DNA of 64,000 nucleotides, taken from NCBI GenBank assembly GCA_046347015.1, contig JAXMHA010000002.1:62001-126000 (forward strand), written 5' to 3'. The DNA is from Dokdonella_A sp046347015 (GTDB lineage: Bacteria; Pseudomonadota; Gammaproteobacteria; Xanthomonadales; Rhodanobacteraceae). Both the position numbers and the translations under genes were made by a program. Of the stretch, positions 36,016-46,524 are shown piece by piece (position 1 is the first letter of the stretch; each line of letters begins with the position of its first letter). Below the pieces are notes generated by a model that was not told where the DNA came from, searched no databases, and saw nothing but the letters and a program-made list of their open reading frames with translations.

Positions 36016-37345
36016 CGACGACCTCGAGCAGCCGCGCCGGCACGGCATGGGGACCGGCCGGCGCCAGCAGCGGCGCCAGCGCGAGCGCCCGGAGGTCGAC
36101 CTGCGGCGCGATCTCTTCCAGAAAATGTGCCACGACGGCGTCTTCGCGCCACTCCGCCCGCGCGGCAAGCGCGGCCATCGCCGCCCGCGACTCGATGCCC
36201 TCGCCGACGCATTCGAACGGCTTGTGGTCGCGATATTCCATCAACGCGTCGAACGCCGGCACCAATGACGCGTCGTCGAGCAGGTTGCGCCCGAAAATCG
36301 ACAGCAACCGTGGTTTGGGCATGAATGGCGCCAGCGCGAGGAACACGAAGTGGCACTTGGGACAGACCCCGCACCAGCGGTCGGCGGGCTTGGGCCCGAG
36401 GATGCGGAAGTTCCGGTTGCAGCTCGAGAACACCGCGTCGTAACGCTGGGTGCGCGCGAATCGCGCGGCGACCGCGAGTTCGGATAGCGGGCGCAGCAGC
36501 GAGTAGTAATCGAGGTTCAGCGCGACGCGCGCGTGCACGAGCGCGCGAAACGCCTGCTCGAACGCCCAGCTCTTGCTCCACTGGTGGTTCACCGGCTGGC
36601 CGTCGTACTCGAGCGTCGCGCTCGAAGCCGACCGCTCGTTCGAGAACACGACCGCGTCGTGCCCGAACAGCACCGCCGCCAGCACGAGGATCGCCGAATT
36701 GATCGCGGTGACCGGGATGTGTCCGTTCCATGCACCTTGCGCGTTGTACTGGAACAGCAACGGCGAGAGTTCCCGCCTGATGTTCAGGGCCGGCGACGCC
36801 GTCGCGCCGACGCAGGCCCGGATCAACGGCGACTCGCCGACCCACGCGACAGTCGGGCGTTCGCCGGCCGCCCTCAGCATTTCGACGCTGACCAGCGAGT
36901 CCTTGCCCCCGCCGATCGCGACGAGGCTGCTGCGCGGCAGGGTGACCGGCGCAGCCGGCGCAACCGCGGCCGCACCGCGCGGAAACCGGATCCGTCCGCG
37001 GAGGTCCAGGCGGTTGCGATACGCGAACTCGCCGAGGCCGTCGAGATACAGCGTGTCGAGGAATGCCGCGGTGCCTGCGTCCGGCGGCGCCACGTCGAAC
37101 GCAATCCTGTCGGGAACCCCTGCCTTGTAATAGCTGATGCCGGCGACGAAGTGCAGGATCTCGAGTGCAGCGTCGATGGCGGCCCGGCGATCACCGGCCG
37201 ATTCCGGCGCGCCCGGGAAAACGATCCGCTCCACCAGTTCCGGGCCGTCGTCGAAGGCATAGGTGAGCCGCGCTTCGCCACCCGCCAGTTCGCGCCGGAC
37301 GAACCGGAAGGCCCGGGCGCGGCGCGGGTCAGGCAACATGGCCAT
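36002..37345 (-). CDS. murL: UDP-MurNAc-L-alanyl-L-glutamate epimerase
   Basis: 447 aa from ATG 37345, overlapping lysAC by 17 bp. MurL converts the terminal L-Glu of UDP-MurNAc-L-Ala-L-Glu to D-Glu using ATP and Mg2+, replacing glutamate racemase (known from Xanthomonas oryzae). Visible features: an adenylate-forming PP-loop-like SLVAIGGGKDSLVSVEML (about 140), VVFSNERSASSATLEYDGQP, NHQWSKSWAFEQAF, FSSCNRNFRILGPKPADRWC and a Cys cluster CGVCPKCHF. Family and partner genes agree. No glutamate racemase is present in this window, but the rest of the genome is unseen. Confidence 0.9.
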   Translation of the reverse strand: MAMLPDPRRARAFRFVRRELAGGEARLTYAFDDGPELVERIVFPGAPESAGDRRAAIDAALEILHFVAGISYYKAGVPDRIAFDVAPPDAGTAAFLDTLYLDGLGEFAYRNRLDLRGRIRFPRGAAAVAPAAPVTLPRSSLVAIGGGKDSLVSVEMLRAAGERPTVAWVGESPLIRACVGATASPALNIRRELSPLLFQYNAQGAWNGHIPVTAINSAILVLAAVLFGHDAVVFSNERSASSATLEYDGQPVNHQWSKSWAFEQAFRALVHARVALNLDYYSLLRPLSELAVAARFARTQRYDAVFSSCNRNFRILGPKPADRWCGVCPKCHFVFLALAPFMPKPRLLSIFGRNLLDDASLVPAFDALMEYRDHKPFECVGEGIESRAAMAALAARAEWREDAVVAHFLEEIAPQVDLRALALAPLLAPAGPHAVPARLLEVVDALH

Positions 37346-39992
37346 TGGCCCTCCCGCCGTCGCTCGACACCGGCGACGCGCCGGAGTCGAGCACCGTTTC
37401 CGTCGCCGGCGAACGCAGGTTGTAGCGCGACGCCATCACTGCGCCGTAGGCGCCCGCGCGGGCGATCAGCAGCACGTCACCCTCGCGGCATTCCGGCAGA
37501 CGCCGGTTCGCACCCAGCACGTCGCCCGACTCGCAAATCGGCCCGACGACCTGCACGAGGTCGGCCGCCGGTTCGCCGGGCCGCGACAGGTTCACGATCT
37601 CGTGCCATGCGCCATACAGCGCCGGCCGCAGCAGCGTATGCATGCCGGCGTCGACGCCGACGAACGCGACTTCCCCCTTGCGTTTGGTCTGCGTCACGCG
37701 CGCGAGCAGCACGCCAGCCTCGGCGACCAGGAAGCGGCCGGGCTCGAGCCACAGTTCGAACTGCGGGTACGCGCTGCGGACCTCGGCCAGCGCAGCGCCG
37801 AGCGCGGCGAGATCGAGCGGCGCCTCGCCCGGCCGCGACGGCACGCCGAGACCGCCACCGATGTCGAGATGGACGATGCTGCCGAGCGATTCGGCGAGGC
37901 TCGCGAGATCGGCGTACAGCGAACGCCAGTGCGCGTCGTCGAGGATCCCGGAGCCCGCGTGCGCGTGCAGGCCGGTGACCCGCGCGCCGGCAGCAACGGC
38001 GAGCCGCATGAACTCCGCGACATCGGCCAGCGCCACGCCGAACTTCGACGCCGAGCCGCCGGTACGCACCTTGTCGTGGTGGCCGCGGCCGAACCCGGGG
38101 TCGACGCGCAGCCAGATGTCGCGACCCCTGAACAACTCGCCCCAGTGCCGGAGCGGATGCAACGCATCGAGCGTGACGTGGACGCCGTGCGCCAGCGCGG
38201 CGGCGTATTCGCCCCGCGGCGCGAAATTCGGCGTGAACAGCACGCGTTCGGGCGCCAGGCCGGGGATTGCCGCGAACAACGCTTCGAGTTCACCTTGCGA
38301 CACGCACTCGAACCCGAACGCCGAATCGCCCAGCGCGCGCAGGATCGCCGGATGCGGGTTGGCCTTCAACGCGTAGTGCCAGCGGTCGACCGCGGGCAGC
38401 GCGTGCAGCGACGCCGCCTGCGCGCGCACGACATCGAGCGCATACACGTAGTGCGGTGTCGCGGCCGCGGCGAGCCGCAGCAACTCGCCGCCGCGCGCCC
38501 GCCACCACGGCGCCGCCGGCGGCGTCGCGCGCGGCCGTTCGAGTTCCCGCCACGACGGCCCGAAGACCTCGCCGTCATCGATCCGCATCGCATCGGCGCG
38601 GATCAGCAGCTCGTGCAACCGCGGGATCAACTCATCGACCAGCCGCTCGTCGACCACGAACGTCAGGTTGAGGTTGTTGGCCGACTGGCTGATCAGGTGC
38701 ACGTCGATCGCCCCGAACTCCGCCAGCACGCCGGACAGCCGATGCAGCAGCGAACGCATGCCGCGCCCGACCAGCGTGACCGCGGCGCACGGCGCGATGA
38801 CGCGGACCCGGCAGATCTTCGCGAGGTCGGCCGCGAGCGCGGCCACGACGCCCGAAGTCAGCAGGTTTTCCGCCGGATCGAGCGATACCGTGACGTTCGT
38901 CTCCGCCGAACCGATCAGGTCGACCGACAGGCCGTGGCGCTTGAACTCGGCGAACACGTCGGCGAGGAAACCCACCTGCTGCCACATGCCGATGGTGTCC
39001 ATCGCGACCAGCGTCACGCCCTTGCGCACGTTGATGGCCTTGACGCACGGCGCCGATCCCGGCACCTGCCGCGAAATCACGGTGCCAGGCAACCCGGGGC
39101 GGCGCGTATCCTTGATGACCAGCGGCACGCGCGCACGGCGGACCGGACTCAGGCAACGCGGATGCAACACCTTCGCGCCGCTCGTCGCAATCTCCTGCGC
39201 CTCTTCGTAGTCGAGCCGCGCCAGCAACCGCGCGTCCGGGACGCGCCGCGGGTCGGCACTGAACAAGCCGGGCACATCCGTCCAGATTTCCACCCGCTCC
39301 GCCTGCAACAGCGCGCCGAAACAGCCGGCTGACGTGTCCGAACCGCCGCGGCCGAGCACGACCGTGTCGCCGCCCTCGCCGCGGGCGATGAAGCCTTGCG
39401 TGATGAGCAGGTCCCCGCGCTCCGCCAGGCGATCCGCCTTCACGCGGTCAGGTTCGGCAGGGACGGTCGCGGACAGGTAACGGGTGCGTGGCGTCTGATT
39501 CGGCAACACCCGGGCGTCGAGCCACTCCCTCGCGTCGATCCATGCGACCGCAAGCCCCGCGGCACGCAGGTACGCGGCGCCCAGCGTGCTCGACAGCAAT
39601 TCCCCCTGCGACAGCAACCGGGCCTGCGCCGCGGGTGACGATGCGCCACCCGCCGCCGGACAAAGGCGTGCCAGTTCGGCGAGCGGGCCATCCAGCAACG
39701 TCGCGTCGGCAAGGGCGAGTTCGGCGATCAGCCCGTGGTGCCGATCGGCAATTTCCCGGAGCAGCGCCTGCCGTCGCGCATCCGCGACGCCAAGTTCGCC
39801 GAGCGCGTGCAGCCGGTCGGTGATGCCGGTCAGCGCCGACACGACGATCAGCACGCGATGGCCGCTCGAACGCAGCGCGCGCGCGGTGGCCGCAATCGAA
39901 TCCCAGCTTGCCCGTGACGACACGCTGGTGCCGCCGTACTTGACGACGATCCAGGGCGGTGTTGCGGTTGCGGATGGATTGGCTTTCGTCAC
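37329..39992 (-). CDS. lysAC: Bifunctional aspartate kinase / diaminopimelate decarboxylase
   Basis: 887 aa from a GTG at 39992 (VTKANPSATATPP); an upstream TTG at 40049 is also possible. N-terminal aspartate kinase: IVVKYGGTSVSSRASW, VLGRGGSDTSAGCFG, WTDVPGLFSADPR, then two ACT domains with VTLVAMDTIGMWQQVGFLAD and HLISQSANNLNLTFVV. C-terminal PLP decarboxylase (from about 490): HYALKANPHPAIL (PLP Lys), TPNFAPRGEYAAAL, HAHAGSGILDDAHW, VHLDIGGGLGVPS, PICESGDVLGANR. It thus catalyses the first and last steps from aspartate to lysine. This fusion is characteristic of Xanthomonadaceae. Next to murL/murD2 it supplies DAP-pathway products for peptidoglycan. Confidence 0.95.
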   Translation of the reverse strand: MTKANPSATATPPWIVVKYGGTSVSSRASWDSIAATARALRSSGHRVLIVVSALTGITDRLHALGELGVADARRQALLREIADRHHGLIAELALADATLLDGPLAELARLCPAAGGASSPAAQARLLSQGELLSSTLGAAYLRAAGLAVAWIDAREWLDARVLPNQTPRTRYLSATVPAEPDRVKADRLAERGDLLITQGFIARGEGGDTVVLGRGGSDTSAGCFGALLQAERVEIWTDVPGLFSADPRRVPDARLLARLDYEEAQEIATSGAKVLHPRCLSPVRRARVPLVIKDTRRPGLPGTVISRQVPGSAPCVKAINVRKGVTLVAMDTIGMWQQVGFLADVFAEFKRHGLSVDLIGSAETNVTVSLDPAENLLTSGVVAALAADLAKICRVRVIAPCAAVTLVGRGMRSLLHRLSGVLAEFGAIDVHLISQSANNLNLTFVVDERLVDELIPRLHELLIRADAMRIDDGEVFGPSWRELERPRATPPAAPWWRARGGELLRLAAAATPHYVYALDVVRAQAASLHALPAVDRWHYALKANPHPAILRALGDSAFGFECVSQGELEALFAAIPGLAPERVLFTPNFAPRGEYAAALAHGVHVTLDALHPLRHWGELFRGRDIWLRVDPGFGRGHHDKVRTGGSASKFGVALADVAEFMRLAVAAGARVTGLHAHAGSGILDDAHWRSLYADLASLAESLGSIVHLDIGGGLGVPSRPGEAPLDLAALGAALAEVRSAYPQFELWLEPGRFLVAEAGVLLARVTQTKRKGEVAFVGVDAGMHTLLRPALYGAWHEIVNLSRPGEPAADLVQVVGPICESGDVLGANRRLPECREGDVLLIARAGAYGAVMASRYNLRSPATETVLDSGASPVSSDGGRANGHVA

Positions 39993-40055
39993 GGCATCGG
40001 CGTTGCGTCGTGGAATCGCCGGCGCCTGTTCCGCCCGCGACGCCGGCAAGGATGC

Positions 40056-41348
<1,293 letters not shown>

Positions 41349-41448
41349 GATCCTTCGCCTTGTTCGAAATGCGTCGCCATGGGGCGACGATCGGTGTCGG
41401 GCTCGATCATCCCGATCTCGCCACGTCACCCGGCCTGGAATCCCGGAC

Positions 41449-41637
41449 TCAGACCACCAGCCGCAGGATCACGACGCCCACCAGGACCATGCAGCCACCG
41501 ATGATCCGCAGCCGTTTCGGCTCGATGCGTTGCAGTTCCCCGGCAAACCTTTTCCACGCATCCGGCGCGGCGAACAGGAACAATCCCTCGATCACCAGCA
41601 CGAGGCAGATCGCCGCGAGCAGGTCGCGCCAACCCAT
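41449..41637 (-). CDS. yjeT: DUF2065 (YjeT-like) small membrane protein
   Basis: 62 aa from ATG 41637. Two hydrophobic helices: DLLAAICLVLVIEGLFLFAA (about 5-24) and IIGGCMVLVGVVILRLVV (about 45-62), with the conserved-looking link APDAWKRFAGELQRIEPKRL. It matches E. coli YjeT in size, hydropathy and position between hflC and purA. Function unknown. Too short to call by motif alone; synteny is the main support. Confidence 0.85.
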   Translation of the reverse strand: MGWRDLLAAICLVLVIEGLFLFAAPDAWKRFAGELQRIEPKRLRIIGGCMVLVGVVILRLVV

Positions 41638-41641
41638 CGTG

Positions 41642-42508
41642 CTACTTGCCGCTGTTTTGCAGGTATTGCAGGAACTCCGACTTCGGATCGAGCACCATGA
41701 CGCCATCGGGTGTCGCGAACGCGCGCTGGTAAGCCTGTAGGCTGCGGTAGAACGCGAAGAACTCGGGATCCTTGCCATAGGCGTCGGCATAGATGCGTGA
41801 TGCCTCGGCGTCGCCTTGGCCACGCAGCTTGTCGGCGTCACGGTTCGCGTCCGCCTTCAGGACCTGCACCTGGCGATCGGCATCGGCGCGGATCGATTCC
41901 GCCTTTTCCTGCCCTTCCGCGCGGAGTTCGGCCGCGACCTGCTTGCGTTCGGCGCTCATGCGCCGGTAGACCGACGCCAGCACGTCGCCTTCCTCCGGCA
42001 GGTCGATCCGCTTGATGCGGATGTCGTCGATCTTGATGCCCAGGCCTTCCGTGCCTTTGCTCGATTCGGCGACCAGCATCGAGGTGAGGTCGGCGCGCGC
42101 ACCCGACACGAGGTCTTGCAGCGTGCGCGAGTTGATGGCCGTGCGCAGCCCTTCCTTGACGATTTGCCCGAGGCGCTGCTGCGCCCGCGCCTCGTCGCCG
42201 CCGACCGCCTTGTAGTAGTTCGACGGGTCGGAAATCCGCCATTTCACGAAGAAGTCGACATTGACATCCTTCTTCTCCGACGTCAGGTAGCGTTCCGGCG
42301 CCGAGTCGAAGGTCAGCAGGCGGCGATCGAAGCGCAGCACCTGCTGGACCAGCGGAATCCGGAAATGCAACCCGGGCCCGACATCGGACTTCACGATGCG
42401 GCCGAACTGCAGCACGATCGCGGTGCGCCCTTCATCGACGACGTAAACCGAGCTGCCGGCGATCAGCAGCACGACGATTGCAATGACGACCGGGAGGCGA
42501 ATCTTCAT
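41642..42508 (-). CDS. hflC: HflC, regulator of FtsH protease (SPFH/band-7)
   Basis: 288 aa. One N-terminal membrane helix (LPVVIAIVVLLIAGSSVYVV) followed by the SPFH domain: EGRTAIVLQFGRIVKSDVGPG, HFRIPLVQQVLRFDRRLLTF, SAPERYLTSEKKDVNVDFFV, KWRISDPSNYYKAVGG, and a long coiled-coil-like stretch (ADRQVQVLKADANRDADKLR). With HflK it forms the periplasmic cage around FtsH. Its ATG overlaps the hflK stop (ATGA), so the partners are translationally coupled. Confidence 0.96.
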   Translation of the reverse strand: MKIRLPVVIAIVVLLIAGSSVYVVDEGRTAIVLQFGRIVKSDVGPGLHFRIPLVQQVLRFDRRLLTFDSAPERYLTSEKKDVNVDFFVKWRISDPSNYYKAVGGDEARAQQRLGQIVKEGLRTAINSRTLQDLVSGARADLTSMLVAESSKGTEGLGIKIDDIRIKRIDLPEEGDVLASVYRRMSAERKQVAAELRAEGQEKAESIRADADRQVQVLKADANRDADKLRGQGDAEASRIYADAYGKDPEFFAFYRSLQAYQRAFATPDGVMVLDPKSEFLQYLQNSGK

Positions 42509-43557
42509 TTCGAACCTCCGTGAGTCGCCGGTTCCTTGGCGACGGCCGCCGCCGCGGGTTCGGATGGCGCGGACGAAGCCGGACCGACCGGCAGGTACAG
42601 GATGTTGCGTCCGGCGCTGAGGTCGATCACCTTCGGCGTCTCGCCAACGACCTTCTCCAGCGTTTCGAGATAGAGCCGCTTGCGCGTCACTTCCGGCGCC
42701 GCGCGATACTCCGCATCGACGAGATTGAACCGCGCGGCCTCGCCTTGCGCCTTGGCGATCCGCTCGGCCTTGTAGCCTTCCGCCTCGTTGTGGATGCGGG
42801 CCACGTCGCCGCGTGCCTCGGGCACGACCTTGCTGGCGTAGGCCCTGGCCTCGTTCTGCGCGGTGGTGCGGTCCTCCTTGGCGCGGATCACGTCATCGAA
42901 TGCGTCCTTCACTTCCTGCGGTGGCCGCACGTCCTGGAAATTCAATTCGGTGACGAACAGGCCCGACTTGTACGAATCGATCGTTTGCTGCAAAAGCTTC
43001 TTGGCGTCCGTCATCAATTGCGCGCGCTGCCCGGACAGGATCGTGTCCATGTCACTGGCGCCGATCACCGAGCGGACCGCGCTCTCGGAGGCCTGCTTCA
43101 GCGTGTCGTCCGGATCGCGCACGCTGAACAGGAATTGCACCGGATCGGACACGTTGTACTGCACGTTGAAATGGACGCGCACGATGTTCTGGTCGTTGGT
43201 CAACATCGACACTTGGTCGGAAACGGTGCGCACGGACGTCGCATCGACCTTGGTGACGCTCTCGATCGGTCGCGGCCACTTGAGGTTGAATCCCGGCGGC
43301 AACGTCCGGGTGAAGCGGCCGAAGCGCAGCACGACACCCGCCTGGTTGGCATTGATGACGGTCCACGAATCGAACAGGCACCAGGCAATGACGAGGCCGA
43401 GCGCTGCCAGCGCGATGCCATTGCCGCCCCCGCCGCCGAGGCGGCGCTGGTACCAGTTCCGGATCCGCGTGAGCAAGGCATCCAGGTCGGGCGATGGTCC
43501 GCCACCGTGCCACGGTTCACGCGGCTTGTTGCCGCTTCCCGGTTCGTTCCATGCCAT
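42505..43557 (-). CDS. hflK: HflK, regulator of FtsH protease (SPFH/band-7)
   Basis: 350 aa from ATG 43557. A Gly/Pro-rich cytoplasmic leader (MAWNEPGSGNKPREPWHGGG, residues 1-20), a membrane helix (IALAALGLVIAWCLFDSWTV), then the band-7 domain: NQAGVVLRFGRFTRTLPPGF, LKWPRPIESVTKVDATSVRT, VHFNVQYNVSDPVQFLFSV and the helical VKDAFDDVIRAKEDRTTAQN. It ends with an Ala/Pro-rich tail. Forms a hetero-oligomer with HflC that modulates FtsH at the inner membrane. It follows hflX by 122 bp. Confidence 0.96.
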   Translation of the reverse strand: MAWNEPGSGNKPREPWHGGGPSPDLDALLTRIRNWYQRRLGGGGGNGIALAALGLVIAWCLFDSWTVINANQAGVVLRFGRFTRTLPPGFNLKWPRPIESVTKVDATSVRTVSDQVSMLTNDQNIVRVHFNVQYNVSDPVQFLFSVRDPDDTLKQASESAVRSVIGASDMDTILSGQRAQLMTDAKKLLQQTIDSYKSGLFVTELNFQDVRPPQEVKDAFDDVIRAKEDRTTAQNEARAYASKVVPEARGDVARIHNEAEGYKAERIAKAQGEAARFNLVDAEYRAAPEVTRKRLYLETLEKVVGETPKVIDLSAGRNILYLPVGPASSAPSEPAAAAVAKEPATHGGSK

Positions 43558-43679
43558 TGCCAGTCACCTCTCGAATGCCACGCGGGCAGGCCTGCCGCGC
43601 GGCCCGAACGGTTCCGGCGACGGTGCTTCGACCCGCAACCACGTATTGGATCCGGTTCCGGGATTCGGTACCGCTTCGA

Positions 43680-45041
43680 TTACGCGGAACTCACTTTCGG
43701 ATTGTAGGAAGCCCCTTCCGACGCGGCAAGCAAGGCTCCGCGCAGCCATTCGCCATCGCCGCCGGGCAGGCCGTACAGGGGTTCGAGCACGGCCCGCGGG
43801 GCGTCGATCCTGAGCTGCCAGCCGGAATCGTCCGCGGTCTCCCCGGCCACGACACCACGGGCATGCAACCGCGCGCGCAAGCGGCCGGCCGACGCCGGCA
43901 GCCGCAGTTCGGCCTGCACCCGATCCCGGGCCAGCTGCGCGACGATGGCTGCGTCGAGCCGATCGAAGCCGTCGCGCGTCAGCGCCGACACCGCGACGCG
44001 CGGCGTTCGCCCGCTGGCGTTTCCGGCGAACGGCAGGCGGAATACCGAGCCGTTCACGGCGTCCGGCGCGGCATCCAGCAGGTCCGACTTGTTGAACACC
44101 AGCACCTGCGGCACACGGTCGGCGCCGATTTCCGCGAGCACGGCGTCGACGTCGGCAATCCGTTCGCCGCGATCGGGATCGGCCGCATCGACGACGTGCA
44201 GCAGCAGGTCCGCTTCGCGTGCCTCCGCCAGAGTCGCGCGGAACGCGGCCACGAGGTCATGTGGAAGGTCGCGCACGAAGCCGACCGTGTCGGCGACGAG
44301 GATCGGACCGCACGCGAGCCCGTCGCGGCGGCGCACGGTCGGGTCGAGTGTCGCGAACAACTGGTCCGCGACGAAGGCGTCCGCTCCCGTCAACGCGTTG
44401 AACAACGTCGACTTGCCGGCATTGGTGTAGCCGACCAGCGCGACGACCGGCAGCGCGTTGCGTTGCCGGCGCCGCCGTGACTGGGCGCGCTGCAATTCGA
44501 CCTTGTCGAGGCGCCGGTGGAGTTGCTTGATCTTCTCGCCGATGAGGCGGCGATCGAGTTCGAGCTGGGTCTCGCCGGGCCCGCGCAGGCCGATCGAGCC
44601 GCCGCGCTGGCGCTCGAGGTGGGTCCAGCCGCGCACGAGGCGCGTCGACAGGTGCTCGAGTTGCGCGAGTTCGACCTGCAGCTTGCCCTCGTGGGAGCGG
44701 GCCCGTTGCGCGAAAATGTCGAGGATCAGGCCGGTACGATCGACCACCCGGCATGTTGCCAGTGCCTCGAGGTTGCGCTCCTGCACCGGCGTCAAGGTGC
44801 CGTTCACCAGCACCAGGTCCGCCGCGAGGGCTTCACGCGCCGACTTCAGTTCGTCGGCCTTGCCGGTACCGATGAAATATTTCGGATCGGGGCGCTCGAC
44901 GCGGGCCGAAACCACCCCGGCGACTTCGGCGCCCGCGGCTTCGGCCAAACGGCGGAATTCGTCGGCGGACTCGGGATCGGGCCGGCCGGACCACAGATGC
45001 AGCAGCAGCGCGCGTTCGCCCCGTGGGGATCGTTCGAACAG
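43680..45041 (-). CDS. hflX: GTPase HflX (ribosome rescue), apparently starting at CTG
   Basis: 453 aa if translation begins at CTG 45041. Reading upstream of the first conventional codon (TTG 44948) gives LFERSPRGERALLLHLWSG, matching the usual HflX N-terminus (M-F-x-R-x...G-E-x-A-L), so a start at the Leu in the Met position is needed for a complete protein. GGAG sits 9 nt before it. The hfq TAG is in the same frame, with only ACG-ACG between. Domains: N-terminal HflX domain (PDPKYFIGTGKADEL, LTPVQERNLEAL, IFAQRARSHEGKLQVELAQL, GLRGPGETQLELDRR), G domain (GYTNAGKSTLFNAL, DTVGF, NKSD). It splits stalled ribosomes after heat stress. Confidence 0.93.
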   Translation of the reverse strand: MFERSPRGERALLLHLWSGRPDPESADEFRRLAEAAGAEVAGVVSARVERPDPKYFIGTGKADELKSAREALAADLVLVNGTLTPVQERNLEALATCRVVDRTGLILDIFAQRARSHEGKLQVELAQLEHLSTRLVRGWTHLERQRGGSIGLRGPGETQLELDRRLIGEKIKQLHRRLDKVELQRAQSRRRRQRNALPVVALVGYTNAGKSTLFNALTGADAFVADQLFATLDPTVRRRDGLACGPILVADTVGFVRDLPHDLVAAFRATLAEAREADLLLHVVDAADPDRGERIADVDAVLAEIGADRVPQVLVFNKSDLLDAAPDAVNGSVFRLPFAGNASGRTPRVAVSALTRDGFDRLDAAIVAQLARDRVQAELRLPASAGRLRARLHARGVVAGETADDSGWQLRIDAPRAVLEPLYGLPGGDGEWLRGALLAASEGASYNPKVSSA

Positions 45042-45047
45042 CGTCGT

Positions 45048-45323
45048 CTACTCCCGCGCAGGCGGTTCCACCGCCGGTTCCGGGCCCGATGGCGGTCCCT
45101 CGCCGGGAGCCGTCACCCGGACATTCCGGGTCGGCACCACGGTCGAGATGGCATGCTTGTAGACCATCTGGCTGACGGTATTCCGCAGCAGCACGACGAA
45201 CTGGTCGAACGATTCGACCGTGCCCTGCAGCTTGATGCCGTTCACGAGGTATATGGAAACGGGAACTCGTTCACGCCGCAATGCATTCAGAAACGGGTCC
45301 TGCAGCGATTGTCCCTTCGACAT
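45048..45323 (-). CDS. hfq: RNA chaperone Hfq
   Basis: 91 aa. Sm1 and Sm2 motifs are intact: GQSLQDPFLNALRRERVPVS, IYLVNGIKLQGTVESFDQFV, VLLRNTVSQMVYKHAISTVV (Sm2 with YKHA). Hfq hexamers pair small RNAs with mRNAs. The tail (VTAPGEGPPSGPEPAVEPPA) is short, Pro/Glu-rich and disordered. Located between miaA (153-bp gap upstream) and hflX, as in most gammaproteobacteria. Confidence 0.98.
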   Translation of the reverse strand: MSKGQSLQDPFLNALRRERVPVSIYLVNGIKLQGTVESFDQFVVLLRNTVSQMVYKHAISTVVPTRNVRVTAPGEGPPSGPEPAVEPPARE

Positions 45324-45477
45324 GTATTGTTCTCCATCGTTTCGGCATCGAACCGGTGCGCTCGGGAAACTCTCGGGATACCCGCCCGCCCGGCGCCTCG
45401 CAGGCCCCCGGCGAGGGCCATCTTAACGGTTCGCATCGACAAATCAAACGCCGCGAGATCCGCAAATCGGCAACGGT

Positions 45478-46440
45478 TCAGGGCCGATCCTGCGATGTCG
45501 CGCCAAGGAAGTCTGCCAACGCGCGCACGGTAGTCGACTCGGTGTCGCGGGCACCGGCAGGAACCATGCGCGCGTCGAGTTCGCCCCGCAGCCATGTGAG
45601 CTGGCGTTTCGCGAGCTGGCGCGTCGCGAAAATCGAACGCATGCGGAATTCGTCGTGCCCGATGCGCCCTTCGAGGTACTCGACCGCCTGCCGATAGCCG
45701 ACGGCCCGGAACGCCGGGAGTGTGGCGGAATCGGGATGGGTCGCGGCAAGTCGCCGTACTTCCTCGACGAACCCCGCTTCCAGCATCGCGTCGAACCGCG
45801 CCATGATGCCCGTGCGCAGTTGCTCCCGGGATGGTGGCAGCAAGGCGAGCTTCAACACGCGCCATGGCAGTCGCTCTCCCGTTCCGGACCGCTGGGCGGG
45901 AAGCGCGTGGCCGGTCAGCGCAATGACCTCGAGCGCACGCTGGATCCGCTGGGCGTCCCGTGGCCGGATGCGGCGTGCCGACACCGGGTCGCGCGCGGCC
46001 AGCTGGGCGTGCAGTGCCGGCCACCCCAACCGGCCGGCCAGCCGCATGATGTCCGCACGCAATGCGGTGTCCGCCGGCGGCATCGGCGACAACCCGCGTT
46101 CCAGCGAGCGGAAGTAGAGCCCGGTCCCGCCGACGAGCAGGGGTACGCGTCCTGCTGCGGTGATTTCCGCCATCGCCGCCCGCGCATCGAGCCGGAACCG
46201 GGCCGCGGAATAGGCTCCGGACGGATCCTGGATGTCGATCAGCCAGTGCGGGAATCGGGCACGGATACGTTCGTCCGGCTTGGCCGACCCGATATCGAAC
46301 CCGCGGTAGACCTGGGTCGAATCGACGCTGACGAGCCCGAGTGGAAAGCGGGCTGCCAATGCGCAGGCAAGCGCCGTCTTGCCGGTCGCCGTCGCCCCCA
46401 TCAGGAACACGGCGGGCGGTCGCCTGTCGACGTCGTTCAC
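45478..46440 (-). CDS. miaA: tRNA dimethylallyltransferase MiaA
   Basis: 320 aa from GTG 46440. P-loop VFLMGATATGKTALACALA, then LVSVDSTQVYRGFDIGSAKP, IDIQDPSGAYSAARF, LLVGGTGLYFRSL and PRDAQRIQRALEV. The C-terminal half has FRAVGYRQAVEYLEGRIG and TRQLAKRQLTWLRGE. It transfers a dimethylallyl group from DMAPP to N6 of A37 in tRNAs reading UNN codons. First gene of the miaA-hfq-hflXKC-yjeT-purA cluster, divergent from tdh. Confidence 0.97.
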   Translation of the reverse strand: MNDVDRRPPAVFLMGATATGKTALACALAARFPLGLVSVDSTQVYRGFDIGSAKPDERIRARFPHWLIDIQDPSGAYSAARFRLDARAAMAEITAAGRVPLLVGGTGLYFRSLERGLSPMPPADTALRADIMRLAGRLGWPALHAQLAARDPVSARRIRPRDAQRIQRALEVIALTGHALPAQRSGTGERLPWRVLKLALLPPSREQLRTGIMARFDAMLEAGFVEEVRRLAATHPDSATLPAFRAVGYRQAVEYLEGRIGHDEFRMRSIFATRQLAKRQLTWLRGELDARMVPAGARDTESTTVRALADFLGATSQDRP

Positions 46441-46498
46441 CGCGTGATTGTAGCCGAGCGGCCCCGCGCCTCTGCGATCGGCCCGCCGCGTGGCGGCC

Positions 46499-46504
46499 TA
46501 TAAT
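46499..46504 (+). promoter_or_regulatory. Candidate -10 box (TATAAT) upstream of tdh
   Basis: A perfect TATAAT 21-26 bp before the tdh ATG, followed by CCGGAGGC as ribosome-binding site at 46517-46524. No convincing -35 hexamer is at the right distance. The implied transcript leader is about 14 nt. Confidence 0.45.
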
Positions 46505-46524
46505 CAGGGTCGTTATCCGGAGGC

